From positions 1 to 11,679 of the forward strand of contig CAZJBS010000056.1 in assembly GCA_964544475.1 (NCBI GenBank): a stretch of 11,679 bases of DNA, read 5' to 3'. Within the stretch, counting starts at the first letter, position 1, and every line of letters starts with the position of its first letter. The notes under the pieces are model-generated. The model was not told the DNA's origin. It was given only the letters and a program-made list of their open reading frames with translations, and did not search any database. Source of the DNA: CAZJBS01 sp964544475. Its GTDB lineage: Bacteria > CLD3 > SB21. The position numbers were made by a program, and so were the translations under genes. Positions 1 to 8,842 of this stretch are shown here, in pieces.

Positions 1-1958
1 ACGGTATTGCCCAATATCACCTGGCTCATCTTCCCGCCGTGATTGTCGTCGTAGGCGTAAACGGCTTCGAGCGTCGCGGATGCCAGGTTATCCACCCGGC
101 TACTCCACACGCTGTCCAATGTACCGCCAATCCGGTAATGAAACCACTGAAAAAAACGCTCATCGTCATCGTCTGCCTGATACGCCAGTTGTACGACACG
201 GCCCATCTGATCGTATTCATAGTCGATCGATTTCGTGCTTCCGAGTTCCGGGATGTGCACATACGTCCGGCCGACACGGCCATACCGGTCATACACATAC
301 AGCTCTTCCGACCATGTGCCGGTATTGGGATCGAGGGTCTGGCGGCGTGTCAGGCGCGCCCTCGACCGGCTCTGCGTGGTATCGGCCGACGAGATCAGGC
401 CGATACCATAAGTGTCATACCGGTGCATCTGGACGGCCATGGCGCCCTGCGCGACGCCCGGAAACGCATTGACCTGTTCCCGATTTGACCGATACAGCGT
501 CAAGGTGTCGATCCGCCTCTCCTCCGAACGCCTCAGAACATAATCATCCGTCGAATACGCCTCCTCATCGTGCACGCGCACCCGGTGCGTGTCGCATCGC
601 GTCAGGTAGACCGTGTCCAACGCCGTCTCCGTCCATGAGTCGATCTTCAAGCTGTCCTGCAACGTCTCCAGCGAATACGGATGAGTCAATTCCCCCTGCT
701 CGACGAGCCGGCCCAGTTCGTCATACTTGTAATACGTCCAATAACTGTTCTGCCCCGCCCACGAAAAAGAGGGCTCATGATTCTGATCCTTGACAAATCT
801 CAAAAGACCCCGTTGGTCATATACATAGCGGGTGCGTCCATTGTCCGACGACCATCGGGATATCACCTGGCCGGCCGTATTGTACTCATACGTCGTCGAA
901 TGCATCGTATCCACCACGCCGGCCCAGCCGTCCACGACGGTCTCGCTTTCCAGATGCATCCGCACATCCGAACCTGAAGACAGACGGTGCTTCGTGAAGA
1001 CCACACTGTCAATGAGGACCTCCAAATGCCATACCACGGACGTCGTATCGGTGAAACTGCGGTGTTCTTTGGGGTTGATGAACCCACAGGTGTAGAGGTC
1101 GTAGCTCCATTCGATTTCGCCGTCATTCACGAAATAGAGCCTTACGTCGGCCGATACACCCCCCTCCGGCATCCGGTAGGTCAGGCGCTGGGCCTCGTCG
1201 TTTTCCTCAAGGAAGATGCTGTCCCGGGCGGTCACCTCTGCATGAGGATGCGCGGCCATCCCAAGCGGGCTGACGGTTTCGATCAATCGTCCGAGACCGT
1301 CGTATCGAAAGCTCGTGACGAGGCTGTCGTTCCCGACATACTGGACACTTCTGGCCGTTCTTCCCGACAAATCGGTATAGACCCGGCTCGTATGATGATC
1401 TTCATCGGTCACTGTCGTATGCCGAAGATCGAACGCCGGATCGATACCGTACTCATAGCGAACGCCATGTCCCTCGTGCTCCTGCTCCCCGAAGACCATT
1501 TCGTGGGCCGGACGATCGAGAGGATCGCCATAGGTCGTGTATGTATAGGCATACCTGTCCTGAAACGCCGAAAATAACTCCGCCGGCGGACTCATGCCCG
1601 ACCATGGCACGAATGGTTCTCCCACGATCACCGATGGGTCGACGATGTTCAGTCCGACCGCTCTTGTGTACGGCTTCGTGGACACGACCGGTCGTCCCTT
1701 GAGATCGAAGAAGAGATGCTGAACCACCGAAAAGGAACCGGACTGAAATGCCGTCTGGGTTCTTTGAGCCTTTCCATTGAAATAGGTAATGCCTTGAGAA
1801 CCGATGACCGCGCTGTCGCTGAATTCCCGCGAGAGAACATAATTCCAATCGAGGGTTTGAGCAACGGAAGCGGTCGCGCAGGTCAGGGACAGCGCCGCCG
1901 AAGCCAGCAGGCGCCGCCACGGCTTACCGCTTATCGTATTCCGGGTGTCATGCGTCAT
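1..1958 (-). CDS. RHS/YD-repeat protein with DUF6443-like N-terminus, 3' end outside the window
   Basis: The frame is open from an ATG at 1958 to the left edge (652 codons, last full codon 5-3), so the C-terminus is missing. Residues 1-33 form a signal peptide (two Arg, a Leu/Ala core, likely cut after SVA). Residues 35-170 resemble the DUF6443 head of Bacteroidetes RHS proteins: LDWNYVLSREF, then YFNGKAQRTQT near 59 (family form roughly YFDGLGRPVQ), then TYTTYGDPLDRP near 139. YD repeats follow: RYDGLGRLIE near 218, YEYNTAGQV near 355, YDELGRLVEQ near 411, YDRYGRVGRT near 553 and YEYDQMGRVV near 578. In known RHS proteins such repeats build a hollow beta-cage ending in a core motif and a variable, often toxic, tip; that part is not visible. 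It starts 7 bp after the upstream RHS gene, so co-translation is likely; no strong ribosome binding site is seen. The RHS assignment is firm, DUF6443 is from memory, and toxin function is inference. Confidence 0.88.
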   Translation of the reverse strand, partial: MTHDTRNTISGKPWRRLLASAALSLTCATASVAQTLDWNYVLSREFSDSAVIGSQGITYFNGKAQRTQTAFQSGSFSVVQHLFFDLKGRPVVSTKPYTRAVGLNIVDPSVIVGEPFVPWSGMSPPAELFSAFQDRYAYTYTTYGDPLDRPAHEMVFGEQEHEGHGVRYEYGIDPAFDLRHTTVTDEDHHTSRVYTDLSGRTARSVQYVGNDSLVTSFRYDGLGRLIETVSPLGMAAHPHAEVTARDSIFLEENDEAQRLTYRMPEGGVSADVRLYFVNDGEIEWSYDLYTCGFINPKEHRSFTDTTSVVWHLEVLIDSVVFTKHRLSSGSDVRMHLESETVVDGWAGVVDTMHSTTYEYNTAGQVISRWSSDNGRTRYVYDQRGLLRFVKDQNHEPSFSWAGQNSYWTYYKYDELGRLVEQGELTHPYSLETLQDSLKIDSWTETALDTVYLTRCDTHRVRVHDEEAYSTDDYVLRRSEERRIDTLTLYRSNREQVNAFPGVAQGAMAVQMHRYDTYGIGLISSADTTQSRSRARLTRRQTLDPNTGTWSEELYVYDRYGRVGRTYVHIPELGSTKSIDYEYDQMGRVVQLAYQADDDDERFFQWFHYRIGGTLDSVWSSRVDNLASATLEAVYAYDDNHGGKMSQVILGNT

Positions 1959-1965
1959 ATTCAAT

Positions 1966-4900
1966 TCATGGCCTGCGAAGATTGTATTCGACTTCTTTCA
2001 GGAGTTTTTGGTCTGGTCCCCATGCCTTTGTCAATCGCCCAAAGCCGTCGTACTCGAAAACGGACGTTTCATTGTTCTCATCCGTGATGGAGCGCACGAG
2101 CAGGCGTTTCTGGTATTCGAACGATCTGGACAACCCGGCGTGGGTGCGGAAGGTCAACTTCGAATGGTTGTAATCCGGACTCCACTGGAGCGAAATGGCA
2201 GAGGAGTTGGCATCCTGCAGGCTGATGGCGTTGCCAAACGGATCATACTGGACGTCGTTGAATGCGATGTCCATCTCGGACGCCTCCATGGCGCCGTCTC
2301 CGTTCCGGTCCACCCACACACGCTTCCGGAAGGCCCGCACTTGCAACCGGTTGCACATCCGGTAACTGAGCCTCGTGTAGGTCTTGTATGCTCCGGAGTC
2401 CGGAGGCTCTTCTTTGTAGAATTTGCCGCCTCCTCCTCCGGCAAAATCAAAAAACGCCTGTTGATCGGGGATACAAGGAAATCCTATCCGTTCCATTGTC
2501 GTCTCCCATAGAGGAGCGCTAAGATAATTTTTTGCACGGCAATACTCGGCAAGCGCGCTGCTGTCCGGGTCTGAATACGCGTAACCTTTCGAAGTTACCT
2601 TGGTGACGTTGCGGTCTACGGATTCCTCGGTGTGGATCAGAAGGCCGGTGGCGATATCGTATCCGTACGACGTGAAGTGCAGGATGCTGTCCACCGTTCC
2701 GGGATTGAATTCCGCCACATCCGTGCGAACCAATGGCGTCCATTTTGATCTGTACCGAAAAGTCTCCAATCCGGGCACCGTCATGATATCCATGATCGCC
2801 GGCGGGTCCTCAAGGGGATCCTGCATGTCATAGAAAGACCTCTCTCTTCGGTAAATCTGGTATTGTCCGTTCGTGTATCGACTGACGGTGGTGCATTTGA
2901 CCCTGCCCCGAATCCACCCGCGATCCTCGCTGATCACATGAGAATCCTTCAGCGTACAGCCCTGTGTGGAGTAGGCCGTTATGAATTGCCGGTTATAGAA
3001 TGCATTGGCGCTCAATCCAAGGCCCGAGTCCTCCGCGGTCACATACATGGTCGTTACGATGGAGCTGTCGGGAAAGATTCTGGAGACGAAGGGATACTCC
3101 ACTTCATTGGTGCTCCAGTCAAACAACGTTTTTATCCGATACGCAATGCCAACCCTCGGGTCGGTTGTTCGCAGATAGCTCACCGGCAGTCCCGGCAGGT
3201 GTCCGACCGAGGCTACGTCGGCGTCAAATGGACGGTCATTGTATGCATATCGCACGGTAGACACGGACTGCTCCAATGGATCGTACGATGTGATGCGTGA
3301 CACGCGAATCCCGCACTCATCTCCAGCCAAATTCCAGAAGACGCCGTTCCAGGGGAATCCTATTTGACCAAGGAGTATCCGGGAGCTGTCTGCGCTGCGG
3401 TCAAATGCGTCGTTTTCATAATCGATCGTGTCCGTTAGGCCGGTCGGGTATTCGATCGTCCGCAGGGACCAGGCGACCGCACCTTTCGTTCTGGAAGCCA
3501 CGGGAATGGCCGGGGTTTCCTCCGGTTTTGAGAAGAAATATCCGAATCGTCCGGTCCTTTTCCTCCAATAGGACTCATGCATGAATGGGCCTTCCTCGCC
3601 GCAGGGCCCCACAGCCTGATAAGAGTCGCAATACTGATCTCCTTGATAGTAGTTTGGATTGAATCCGTCGATGTCCTTCGTGTACTTGAAATCATAGCCG
3701 GGCATGACGTTGCCTGCGTCATCTTCGAACCAGATTCCTGCCAGTGTGGACTTTCCAAGTCCGGCCTGCGGCCATTGCGCGAGTTCATTGCCCTGGGGCG
3801 CATAGGAGAAAATCACCTTCTCCACAACCGGGCTGGCCTCAAAGACCGGACATCGACTTCGAAGCTCGATCCTATCGAGTCGCAAGGCCTTGATGAGCTG
3901 TCCTTGGTCGATGTCCAGCGTGTAGTCCTTGATTCCTGCGGAATAACCGTCTTCCTGGTACGGAATGGGACTGTCATACCCGACGTCATTCTTGGGCGAG
4001 GTGTGGAAGATCGCTTCATGAGTTGGTGTGACCACTTTCTTCAAGTAGGTTGTCTGAGAAAGCAGGGCATGATGTCCGTGCGAATACATCTGTGACGGTG
4101 AGGTCGCCCCCGGCCGAATGTCCCGGATCTGCTGTTCCGTACCTTCGTAGGGATAACCGTATTCCAAACGTATCCAATTCCCCATATCCTCATCATCCGG
4201 ACCGTTGTGGTTGACGTCGATATAGTCGTGCGACGTGATGGATGTAAGCCGCCAGGTGGAATTGTATTCGGTGACCACGCCGGCGTATTCCATGTCCGAT
4301 TTCAGAACGAGCTGAAAATCGTACCGGGTTCCGTCTTCTGTCGTGATCGAGAAAGAGCTCAAATCCCTGTAGGCACGGCAGGAGTCAATCCATGATATGT
4401 TTGGATTGCCCTCCATGTCACAATGCAGCCAGAAATTGACCATCGAAAAATCCTGAGTCGACGGACTGCCATACTGATCCAAAATGAAATGGTTATTGGC
4501 GTCGGCATACGCAATGCGTCGTTTTGACTTGTAGAATCCCGTGCGTGAATCGATTTTCCACTTCCGCCAGTCCTGAAGATAGAAGAGAGGCTGCGGCGCA
4601 TTCGGAAAACCCCATGGGACCGGCAGCATGAACGAAGAACCATGACCCGGCAACGTTACGACGTAGGTATCCGGCGCTTCGGGGAAATTGCTCGGCGTCG
4701 TCGCATTACGTTCGTGGTTGAAATCTGGCAGAAAATTGACTGTCCTGGAGATGCATCCCTCGTTCAGGCTCCAGCCCAACCCAACCCAGGACGACTTCTG
4801 CGTCGTCTGGATGCCTGACTTGTAGGACAAGATGATGGGATAGTCAAGACCCCCTCGTCCCGGTACGGTCAGTACGGGAATCGCAACGTTCAGGTCCCCT

Positions 4901-5064
4901 CTGAAATCAACATTTTCAACGGAGGAGTGTTTAAACTTGCCTACCTCAGGCTGCAGAATCCCATCAGACCGGACGGCATTTTCCACGAAATCCTGTCCCT
5001 GTATCAGGAGCATCGGCAACCCCAAGAGCAGGCAAAGCAATCCAACGTGGGTTCGAAGGCACAT
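1966..5064 (-). CDS. RHS/YD-repeat family secreted protein, N-terminal half type (1032 aa)
   Basis: The start is an ATG at 5064 preceded by AGGA about 8 nt upstream. Residues 1-23 are a signal peptide with a long Leu-rich core. Residues 40-110 carry the typical opening of Bacteroidetes RHS proteins: a GDLNVAIPVLTVPGRGG stretch, PIILSYKSG, then SSWVGLGWSLNEG and ISR (about 90-107), similar to the SpvB/RHS beta-sheet start. The middle is Tyr/Asp-rich without clear catalytic motifs. Residues 919-930 read DRNGDGAMEASE, a textbook EF-hand-type calcium loop. YD repeats appear only near the end (VQYDPFGNAISLQD near 938, FEYDGFGRLTKAW near 1003), and the protein stops at EYNLRRP without an RHS core motif. 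It therefore looks like the first half of a two-gene RHS pair whose second half is the next gene, 7 bp downstream. Role in the cell is unproven; export and surface location are inferred from the signal peptide and family. Confidence 0.9.
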   Translation of the reverse strand: MCLRTHVGLLCLLLGLPMLLIQGQDFVENAVRSDGILQPEVGKFKHSSVENVDFRGDLNVAIPVLTVPGRGGLDYPIILSYKSGIQTTQKSSWVGLGWSLNEGCISRTVNFLPDFNHERNATTPSNFPEAPDTYVVTLPGHGSSFMLPVPWGFPNAPQPLFYLQDWRKWKIDSRTGFYKSKRRIAYADANNHFILDQYGSPSTQDFSMVNFWLHCDMEGNPNISWIDSCRAYRDLSSFSITTEDGTRYDFQLVLKSDMEYAGVVTEYNSTWRLTSITSHDYIDVNHNGPDDEDMGNWIRLEYGYPYEGTEQQIRDIRPGATSPSQMYSHGHHALLSQTTYLKKVVTPTHEAIFHTSPKNDVGYDSPIPYQEDGYSAGIKDYTLDIDQGQLIKALRLDRIELRSRCPVFEASPVVEKVIFSYAPQGNELAQWPQAGLGKSTLAGIWFEDDAGNVMPGYDFKYTKDIDGFNPNYYQGDQYCDSYQAVGPCGEEGPFMHESYWRKRTGRFGYFFSKPEETPAIPVASRTKGAVAWSLRTIEYPTGLTDTIDYENDAFDRSADSSRILLGQIGFPWNGVFWNLAGDECGIRVSRITSYDPLEQSVSTVRYAYNDRPFDADVASVGHLPGLPVSYLRTTDPRVGIAYRIKTLFDWSTNEVEYPFVSRIFPDSSIVTTMYVTAEDSGLGLSANAFYNRQFITAYSTQGCTLKDSHVISEDRGWIRGRVKCTTVSRYTNGQYQIYRRERSFYDMQDPLEDPPAIMDIMTVPGLETFRYRSKWTPLVRTDVAEFNPGTVDSILHFTSYGYDIATGLLIHTEESVDRNVTKVTSKGYAYSDPDSSALAEYCRAKNYLSAPLWETTMERIGFPCIPDQQAFFDFAGGGGGKFYKEEPPDSGAYKTYTRLSYRMCNRLQVRAFRKRVWVDRNGDGAMEASEMDIAFNDVQYDPFGNAISLQDANSSAISLQWSPDYNHSKLTFRTHAGLSRSFEYQKRLLVRSITDENNETSVFEYDGFGRLTKAWGPDQKLLKEVEYNLRRP

Positions 5065-5081
5065 GGGTGAGTCCTATTGAA

Positions 5082-6656
5082 TTAATATTCCGACAGTAAT
5101 GACGATACGTTGAGACGAGAACTGAAGACTTGTCTATCGGTGACTTCATCGGTGACCGTGTCCGCCTGAACGTACAGGATGTCCAGGACGCTATTGGATG
5201 CAAAAACCGGCACGGCATGCATGTAGATGGCGAGTCTTTGCGTGAATCCCAGATCGGCCACCTGATCATAGGTCAGAATGTCTCCTTGATTGCGCCTCCA
5301 ACTTGATCCGCCGTCGATGGACCCGGCCACTTGGATGGCACGGCTTGCTGCGTCGAAGTACGCGAGAACCAACTTGTCCGGATCGCTTTCACAAACGGAC
5401 AATTCGCCGCTATTGGCATAGCCCAGCACAAGGGCCCCATGCTCGAAAACCGGTTCCGGCGACACGACCCGGTGCGTCCAGGCGCCACCGACCCCTGCCG
5501 GTTTGTAACTTACGACGTACGCGCTGATGCAGTTGAGCGTGCCAAGCGGGTCAATGGTGTATGCGTTCCACAGGACATAGACCTTCCCATTGGACACAAA
5601 TCCCTGGCTCACGTTGGCCCAGTTGGCGCCTCCGGCCACGTAGAGCGTCCTCGGAATGCCATCCACCCACCCGGTCATTGTGGGAAAGTTGGAGCGGGAT
5701 GGACCAAAAACGGGAGAGAGGTTGCTCCATGAATAGCCGCCATTGGACGACTCGGTGATGTGTGGCCATCCGCCGTACAACGGATTGGCATGATTGGTGA
5801 TCGTCGTATCCACGACGGACGGATCGTCCACATAGTACTGGATCAGGACATAACCGCCGGATCCCGCAACCACCGGGGCGATGGCCGGTGCAAGAAGCGC
5901 ATTGGTCGACCAGGTTGAGTCCTGGTGAGGAGACAACTCGGTCCAGGTATTGCCGTTATCGGTGGACTTGGCTATTCGAAAGGGACTGGTGCCGTACGCC
6001 CGCATCTGAACCCACGTTGCATAAACATTGTTATCGGTGGGGGATGCGGAAATGGTCGGCATCCACATCGGGGTCGCTGACGTTACCGGCCCGGAGAGTT
6101 CCCACGCGTTCTCGTCACCCTGCGCGGCATTGTGAAAGACGAAGGGGCCGCACGGCGACTGTTGCTCGCAGCGTTGGTGAGCGATTGACACGACATCGTT
6201 CGTCCAGACGATCGCCGGATTGCGTATTTCCCATTGTTCCACGGTGAGCGCCTGATCGACGACATGCTGGACCATCCAATCCTCGCCGTCGGTTTCCGAC
6301 GACGCGTATATCAGCGAGGCATCCAGATCGTCGATTTCGACGACGGTTGCATGTAGTTTGCCGTTAGAATCGCGGACGATTCGCCGGCCCCCGCCCAGGA
6401 TGGAACGAATGTCGTCTACGCCCGATGTGATGATGTATCGGAGGATTGCCGTCATGGCAGGTTCCGTCGATGTCGCCTCAAGGTCTGCGCTCCTTTCGGA
6501 TGTGGCCTTCGAACTCGTTCGACCCGACTCTGGGTCATTCGTCGGCATCTCAATCGTCCATGAGACGGAACACAGAAGAACAAAACCAACGACGGCGATG
6601 CCCGATCGTCCTGCCATTCTTCCATGCTTCACAAAAAGAAAAGGACTCCTATTCAT
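5082..6656 (-). CDS. Secreted BNR/Asp-box beta-propeller protein (sialidase-like fold, function unknown)
   Basis: Start chosen at ATG 6656, which overlaps the preceding stop codon by 8 bp and has AAGGG about 8 nt upstream (524 aa); ATG 6662 and ATG 6617 are possible, and an open frame runs back to 6722. A basic N-terminus and a hydrophobic segment (residues 19-31, IAVVGFVLLCSVS) form a signal peptide or anchor. Three Asp-box (BNR) motifs are clear: STDNGNTW (231-238), SSNGGYSW (303-310) and SIDGGSSW (446-453), with a weaker one, TDGEDW, near 122. Such motifs sit on the turns of beta-propellers in sialidases and many non-enzymatic secreted proteins. I see no sialidase FRIP-type arginine motif, so enzymatic activity is not supported; binding or scaffolding is equally likely. 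I also see no C-terminal type IX sorting domain; the end (LNVSSLLSEY) is plain. It is sandwiched between the fibre gene and the RHS pair with 17 bp to the latter. Confidence 0.85.
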   Translation of the reverse strand: MNRSPFLFVKHGRMAGRSGIAVVGFVLLCSVSWTIEMPTNDPESGRTSSKATSERSADLEATSTEPAMTAILRYIITSGVDDIRSILGGGRRIVRDSNGKLHATVVEIDDLDASLIYASSETDGEDWMVQHVVDQALTVEQWEIRNPAIVWTNDVVSIAHQRCEQQSPCGPFVFHNAAQGDENAWELSGPVTSATPMWMPTISASPTDNNVYATWVQMRAYGTSPFRIAKSTDNGNTWTELSPHQDSTWSTNALLAPAIAPVVAGSGGYVLIQYYVDDPSVVDTTITNHANPLYGGWPHITESSNGGYSWSNLSPVFGPSRSNFPTMTGWVDGIPRTLYVAGGANWANVSQGFVSNGKVYVLWNAYTIDPLGTLNCISAYVVSYKPAGVGGAWTHRVVSPEPVFEHGALVLGYANSGELSVCESDPDKLVLAYFDAASRAIQVAGSIDGGSSWRRNQGDILTYDQVADLGFTQRLAIYMHAVPVFASNSVLDILYVQADTVTDEVTDRQVFSSRLNVSSLLSEY

Positions 6657-8652
6657 TCTCATTGCCCTTGACCGCTTGATCTTTGAGTAACTCGATTTCA
6701 TGTATTTGGGATGTGATTTCACTCTCCTGCCGGGCGAGTCTGTGGTGGAGTTCGATCACATACAGCGTCAACTCCTCGATCTTCTGCAGCAGCTTCGCCT
6801 GCATGTCGCCGACATCGACGCCTTGTTCTTCAACGGTTTTCTGATTGGGGATGTCAGGCAGATGGCGATGGGCACGAATGAACTGGTCCACTTCGGAGAG
6901 TGGCCGCAGACGATATCCGTCATCGAATACGAAATCCGACCAGCTTTGCTGGGTCACGATGACCTTCTTGGTGCGGATGTTGCCATTGACGGAAAGAAGT
7001 TCCGACGGACTGTCGGTTCCGATCCCTACATACCCGTTGGAATTCACGACCAATCGCGCCGCGGCAGGAGAAAACGTCCCTTCAGTGGTTGTGGTGAAGA
7101 GGACAAGCTGACCACTTGACTTGGCTGCGAGGCCGTATTTGGTGGAAGCGCCACCGTCAAACTCGATGCAACTTCCGGACAGGAGTTTCATGGTCCTCCA
7201 GTAGCCATCCTCTGTCCAGGACGGTCCATTGGCCACTTCGAGGCGTGCAGTGGGGCCTGCGACACCGATTCCAACGTTGCCGGAGGTGTTCCATATGCCA
7301 TTTCCCGGGAGATTCACATTGCCCTGCAGGGTTACGGCCCCGACGAATCGTCCGGTTCCATTGACATCGAGCTTGTAGGATGGGGTAGTTGTTCCAAATC
7401 CGGCGTTGCCATCGTCCCTTACGAAAAGCAACGACGAAGAGGATGAATTGACGACGTTGAGAGATGAGGTTGCTGACGTGGAGCCGCTGCCTTTGACATG
7501 CAGACGAGACGTGGGGCTCGTTATGCCCATGCCGACATTGCCCGATGTATTCCAAATGCCGCTGCCAGGGAAGTTGACGGCATTGGAAAATGTCGCGGCT
7601 CCGCTGACTCGTGATGTGCCATTCACATCGAGCTTATAGCCTGGTGAAGCCTGATTGATACCCACATTTCCGTCATCACGAACAAAGAGCATCGAGGTGC
7701 CAGAGTTGTTTTGAATCTGGAGAGACGATGTGCTGGATCCCGATGATTTGCCGAAAACATGAAGCTTCGACCCGGGCGTGTTTATGCCGATGCCGACGTT
7801 TGTTGAGGCATCATTCCACAGTGTGAATACTCCGTTGGTGTTACTCTCCCACAGGGAATCCGCTAATGGCGTTTCTCCGGCATATCCTTTCGGCGGGTCG
7901 ATGTCGCCCCCTGATCCTTCACCACTCGGCGTTTCTCCACCTCCATCGCTCTGCCCACCACCGCCCGAACCTCCGCCGAAAGTGCCTCCCGCATAGATGA
8001 TATTCCCCCTCACCTCCAGATCCCCCTCGATCACGACCTTCTTCGGTTGAAACGTCATCAGTTTATTGAAGGCGTTGCCAAAGGGACTGACTTTTTCATC
8101 GGAATTGGTTGTGAAAAAATGGAGATTGTCGCCGTTTCCGACGATCCCATACTTGATCGTACCGGCATCAATCGCCAGGGCATTGTCGGGCGCCAGACGG
8201 AGACCCTTCTTGAAACTTCCCCAGGACGCCGCCGACTGGATATCCAATCCCGCCTGCGGTTGGTCCGTACCTATACCGACATTGCCCTCGGCGTTGATGT
8301 AAAGCAGATTTTTGTTGTTGATGCGGAAATGATAACCGACGTTTTTGGGGTTGGCATTCGAATGATACAGGTCAAAAAACGCGCGACCTTGCAACTTATC
8401 CGTACTCCGCCCGAGAACGCCAATCTTCAGGTAGTTCTTCGCAAAGTTATTGTAATCGCCAACCAGGGCGAGGCTCGTATTGAGCGCGTCCGTCCCCAGC
8501 GTCAGCTTGCCCAATGGCTCGTAACTCCCGACCAGGACGCTTCCGGTATTGCGGCTGAATACATGCACGCTGTCCGTACTCGTCCACCAGGGCGTTTGAG
8601 CGAAGAGGGCGCCGGATAGCGTCAGGGTGATTAGGAATGCCAGTTTTTTCAT
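6649..8652 (-). CDS. Tail-fibre-like surface protein with GNVGIG repeats and C-terminal coiled coil (667 aa)
   Basis: ATG 8652 has GGAG 8-11 nt upstream, and residues 1-19 form a clean signal peptide (MKKLAFLITL... cut after FAQ). The body is a chain of beta-rich repeats of the type 'GNVGIGT.SP..KLDVNG', common in Bacteroidota surface proteins and reminiscent of phage tail fibres: near 123, 285, 328, 371, 415, 458 and 540. Residues 222-255 are a Gly/Ser/Pro-rich flexible linker dividing a head part (1-220) from the repeat shaft. Residues 295-381 and 382-468 are a tandem duplication of 87 residues each. The C-terminus (about 570-630) has WSDFVFDDGYRLRPLSEV, HLPDIPN and GDMQAKLLQKIEELTLYVIE, a conserved ending of this family, followed by a heptad-patterned helix to about 657. 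I infer a trimeric fibre with a coiled-coil end domain; the ending lacks obvious S74 self-cleavage residues. It is the first gene of the four-gene surface-protein cluster. The partner or ligand is unknown. Confidence 0.88.
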   Translation of the reverse strand: MKKLAFLITLTLSGALFAQTPWWTSTDSVHVFSRNTGSVLVGSYEPLGKLTLGTDALNTSLALVGDYNNFAKNYLKIGVLGRSTDKLQGRAFFDLYHSNANPKNVGYHFRINNKNLLYINAEGNVGIGTDQPQAGLDIQSAASWGSFKKGLRLAPDNALAIDAGTIKYGIVGNGDNLHFFTTNSDEKVSPFGNAFNKLMTFQPKKVVIEGDLEVRGNIIYAGGTFGGGSGGGGQSDGGGETPSGEGSGGDIDPPKGYAGETPLADSLWESNTNGVFTLWNDASTNVGIGINTPGSKLHVFGKSSGSSTSSLQIQNNSGTSMLFVRDDGNVGINQASPGYKLDVNGTSRVSGAATFSNAVNFPGSGIWNTSGNVGMGITSPTSRLHVKGSGSTSATSSLNVVNSSSSSLLFVRDDGNAGFGTTTPSYKLDVNGTGRFVGAVTLQGNVNLPGNGIWNTSGNVGIGVAGPTARLEVANGPSWTEDGYWRTMKLLSGSCIEFDGGASTKYGLAAKSSGQLVLFTTTTEGTFSPAAARLVVNSNGYVGIGTDSPSELLSVNGNIRTKKVIVTQQSWSDFVFDDGYRLRPLSEVDQFIRAHRHLPDIPNQKTVEEQGVDVGDMQAKLLQKIEELTLYVIELHHRLARQESEITSQIHEIELLKDQAVKGNENE
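7249..7770 (-). repeat. In-frame tandem duplication of 87 codons (two 261-bp units) in the fibre gene
   Basis: Unit 1 (7510-7770, residues 295-381) and unit 2 (7249-7509, residues 382-468) have identical length and the same order of motifs: S(K/R)LHV, then a Ser-rich stretch, LLFVRDDGN or MLFVRDDGN, a YKLDVNGT, a hydrophobic strand pair, GIWNTSGNVG, and a Pro-Thr end. The two copies have diverged at many positions but kept exact length, which fits a structural repeat of a fibre shaft rather than a recent copy error. Confidence 0.85.
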
Positions 8653-8706
8653 TGTGCTCTCCGTTTCGAAACCGGAAGTTGAGAATTACTGGATAACTTT
8701 TTCAGG
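8653..8706. other. Short leader between the palindrome array and the surface-protein cluster
   Basis: These 54 bp separate the start of the 667-aa fibre gene from the first palindrome. They hold the ribosome binding site (GGAGAG on the minus strand, 8661-8666) and an AT-rich stretch. I cannot pick a convincing promoter here, so the promoter may lie inside the repeat array or the cluster may be read through from the lipoprotein gene. Confidence 0.45.
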
Positions 8707-8842
8707 GTCACCCTGAGCGCAGTCGAAGGGTGACGAAATGGTCTGGTTCACGGTCATGGTTCGACTTCGCTCACCATGACCTCGAGTCACCCTGAGCGAA
8801 GTCGAAGGGTGACCAAACAGTCTCATTTACGGTCATGGTTCG

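Noticed and set aside
39..488. Open frames on the plus strand across 1-8650
   Set aside because: They lie opposite long minus-strand genes with clear motifs, have no ribosome binding sites and no recognisable protein features; they reflect codon bias of the real genes.
1453..1920. 155-aa minus-strand frame
   Set aside because: It is out of frame with the RHS gene that starts at 1958 and runs to the left edge with a signal peptide and YD repeats in the correct frame.
1959..1965. Frameshift splitting one RHS gene
   Set aside because: The downstream gene begins with its own full signal peptide and a DUF6443-like head, so it is a separate gene.
1..8652. Contractile injection system or prophage tail cluster
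   Set aside because: No sheath, tube, baseplate or ATPase gene is present, and all four proteins have Sec-type signal peptides, unlike phage tail proteins.
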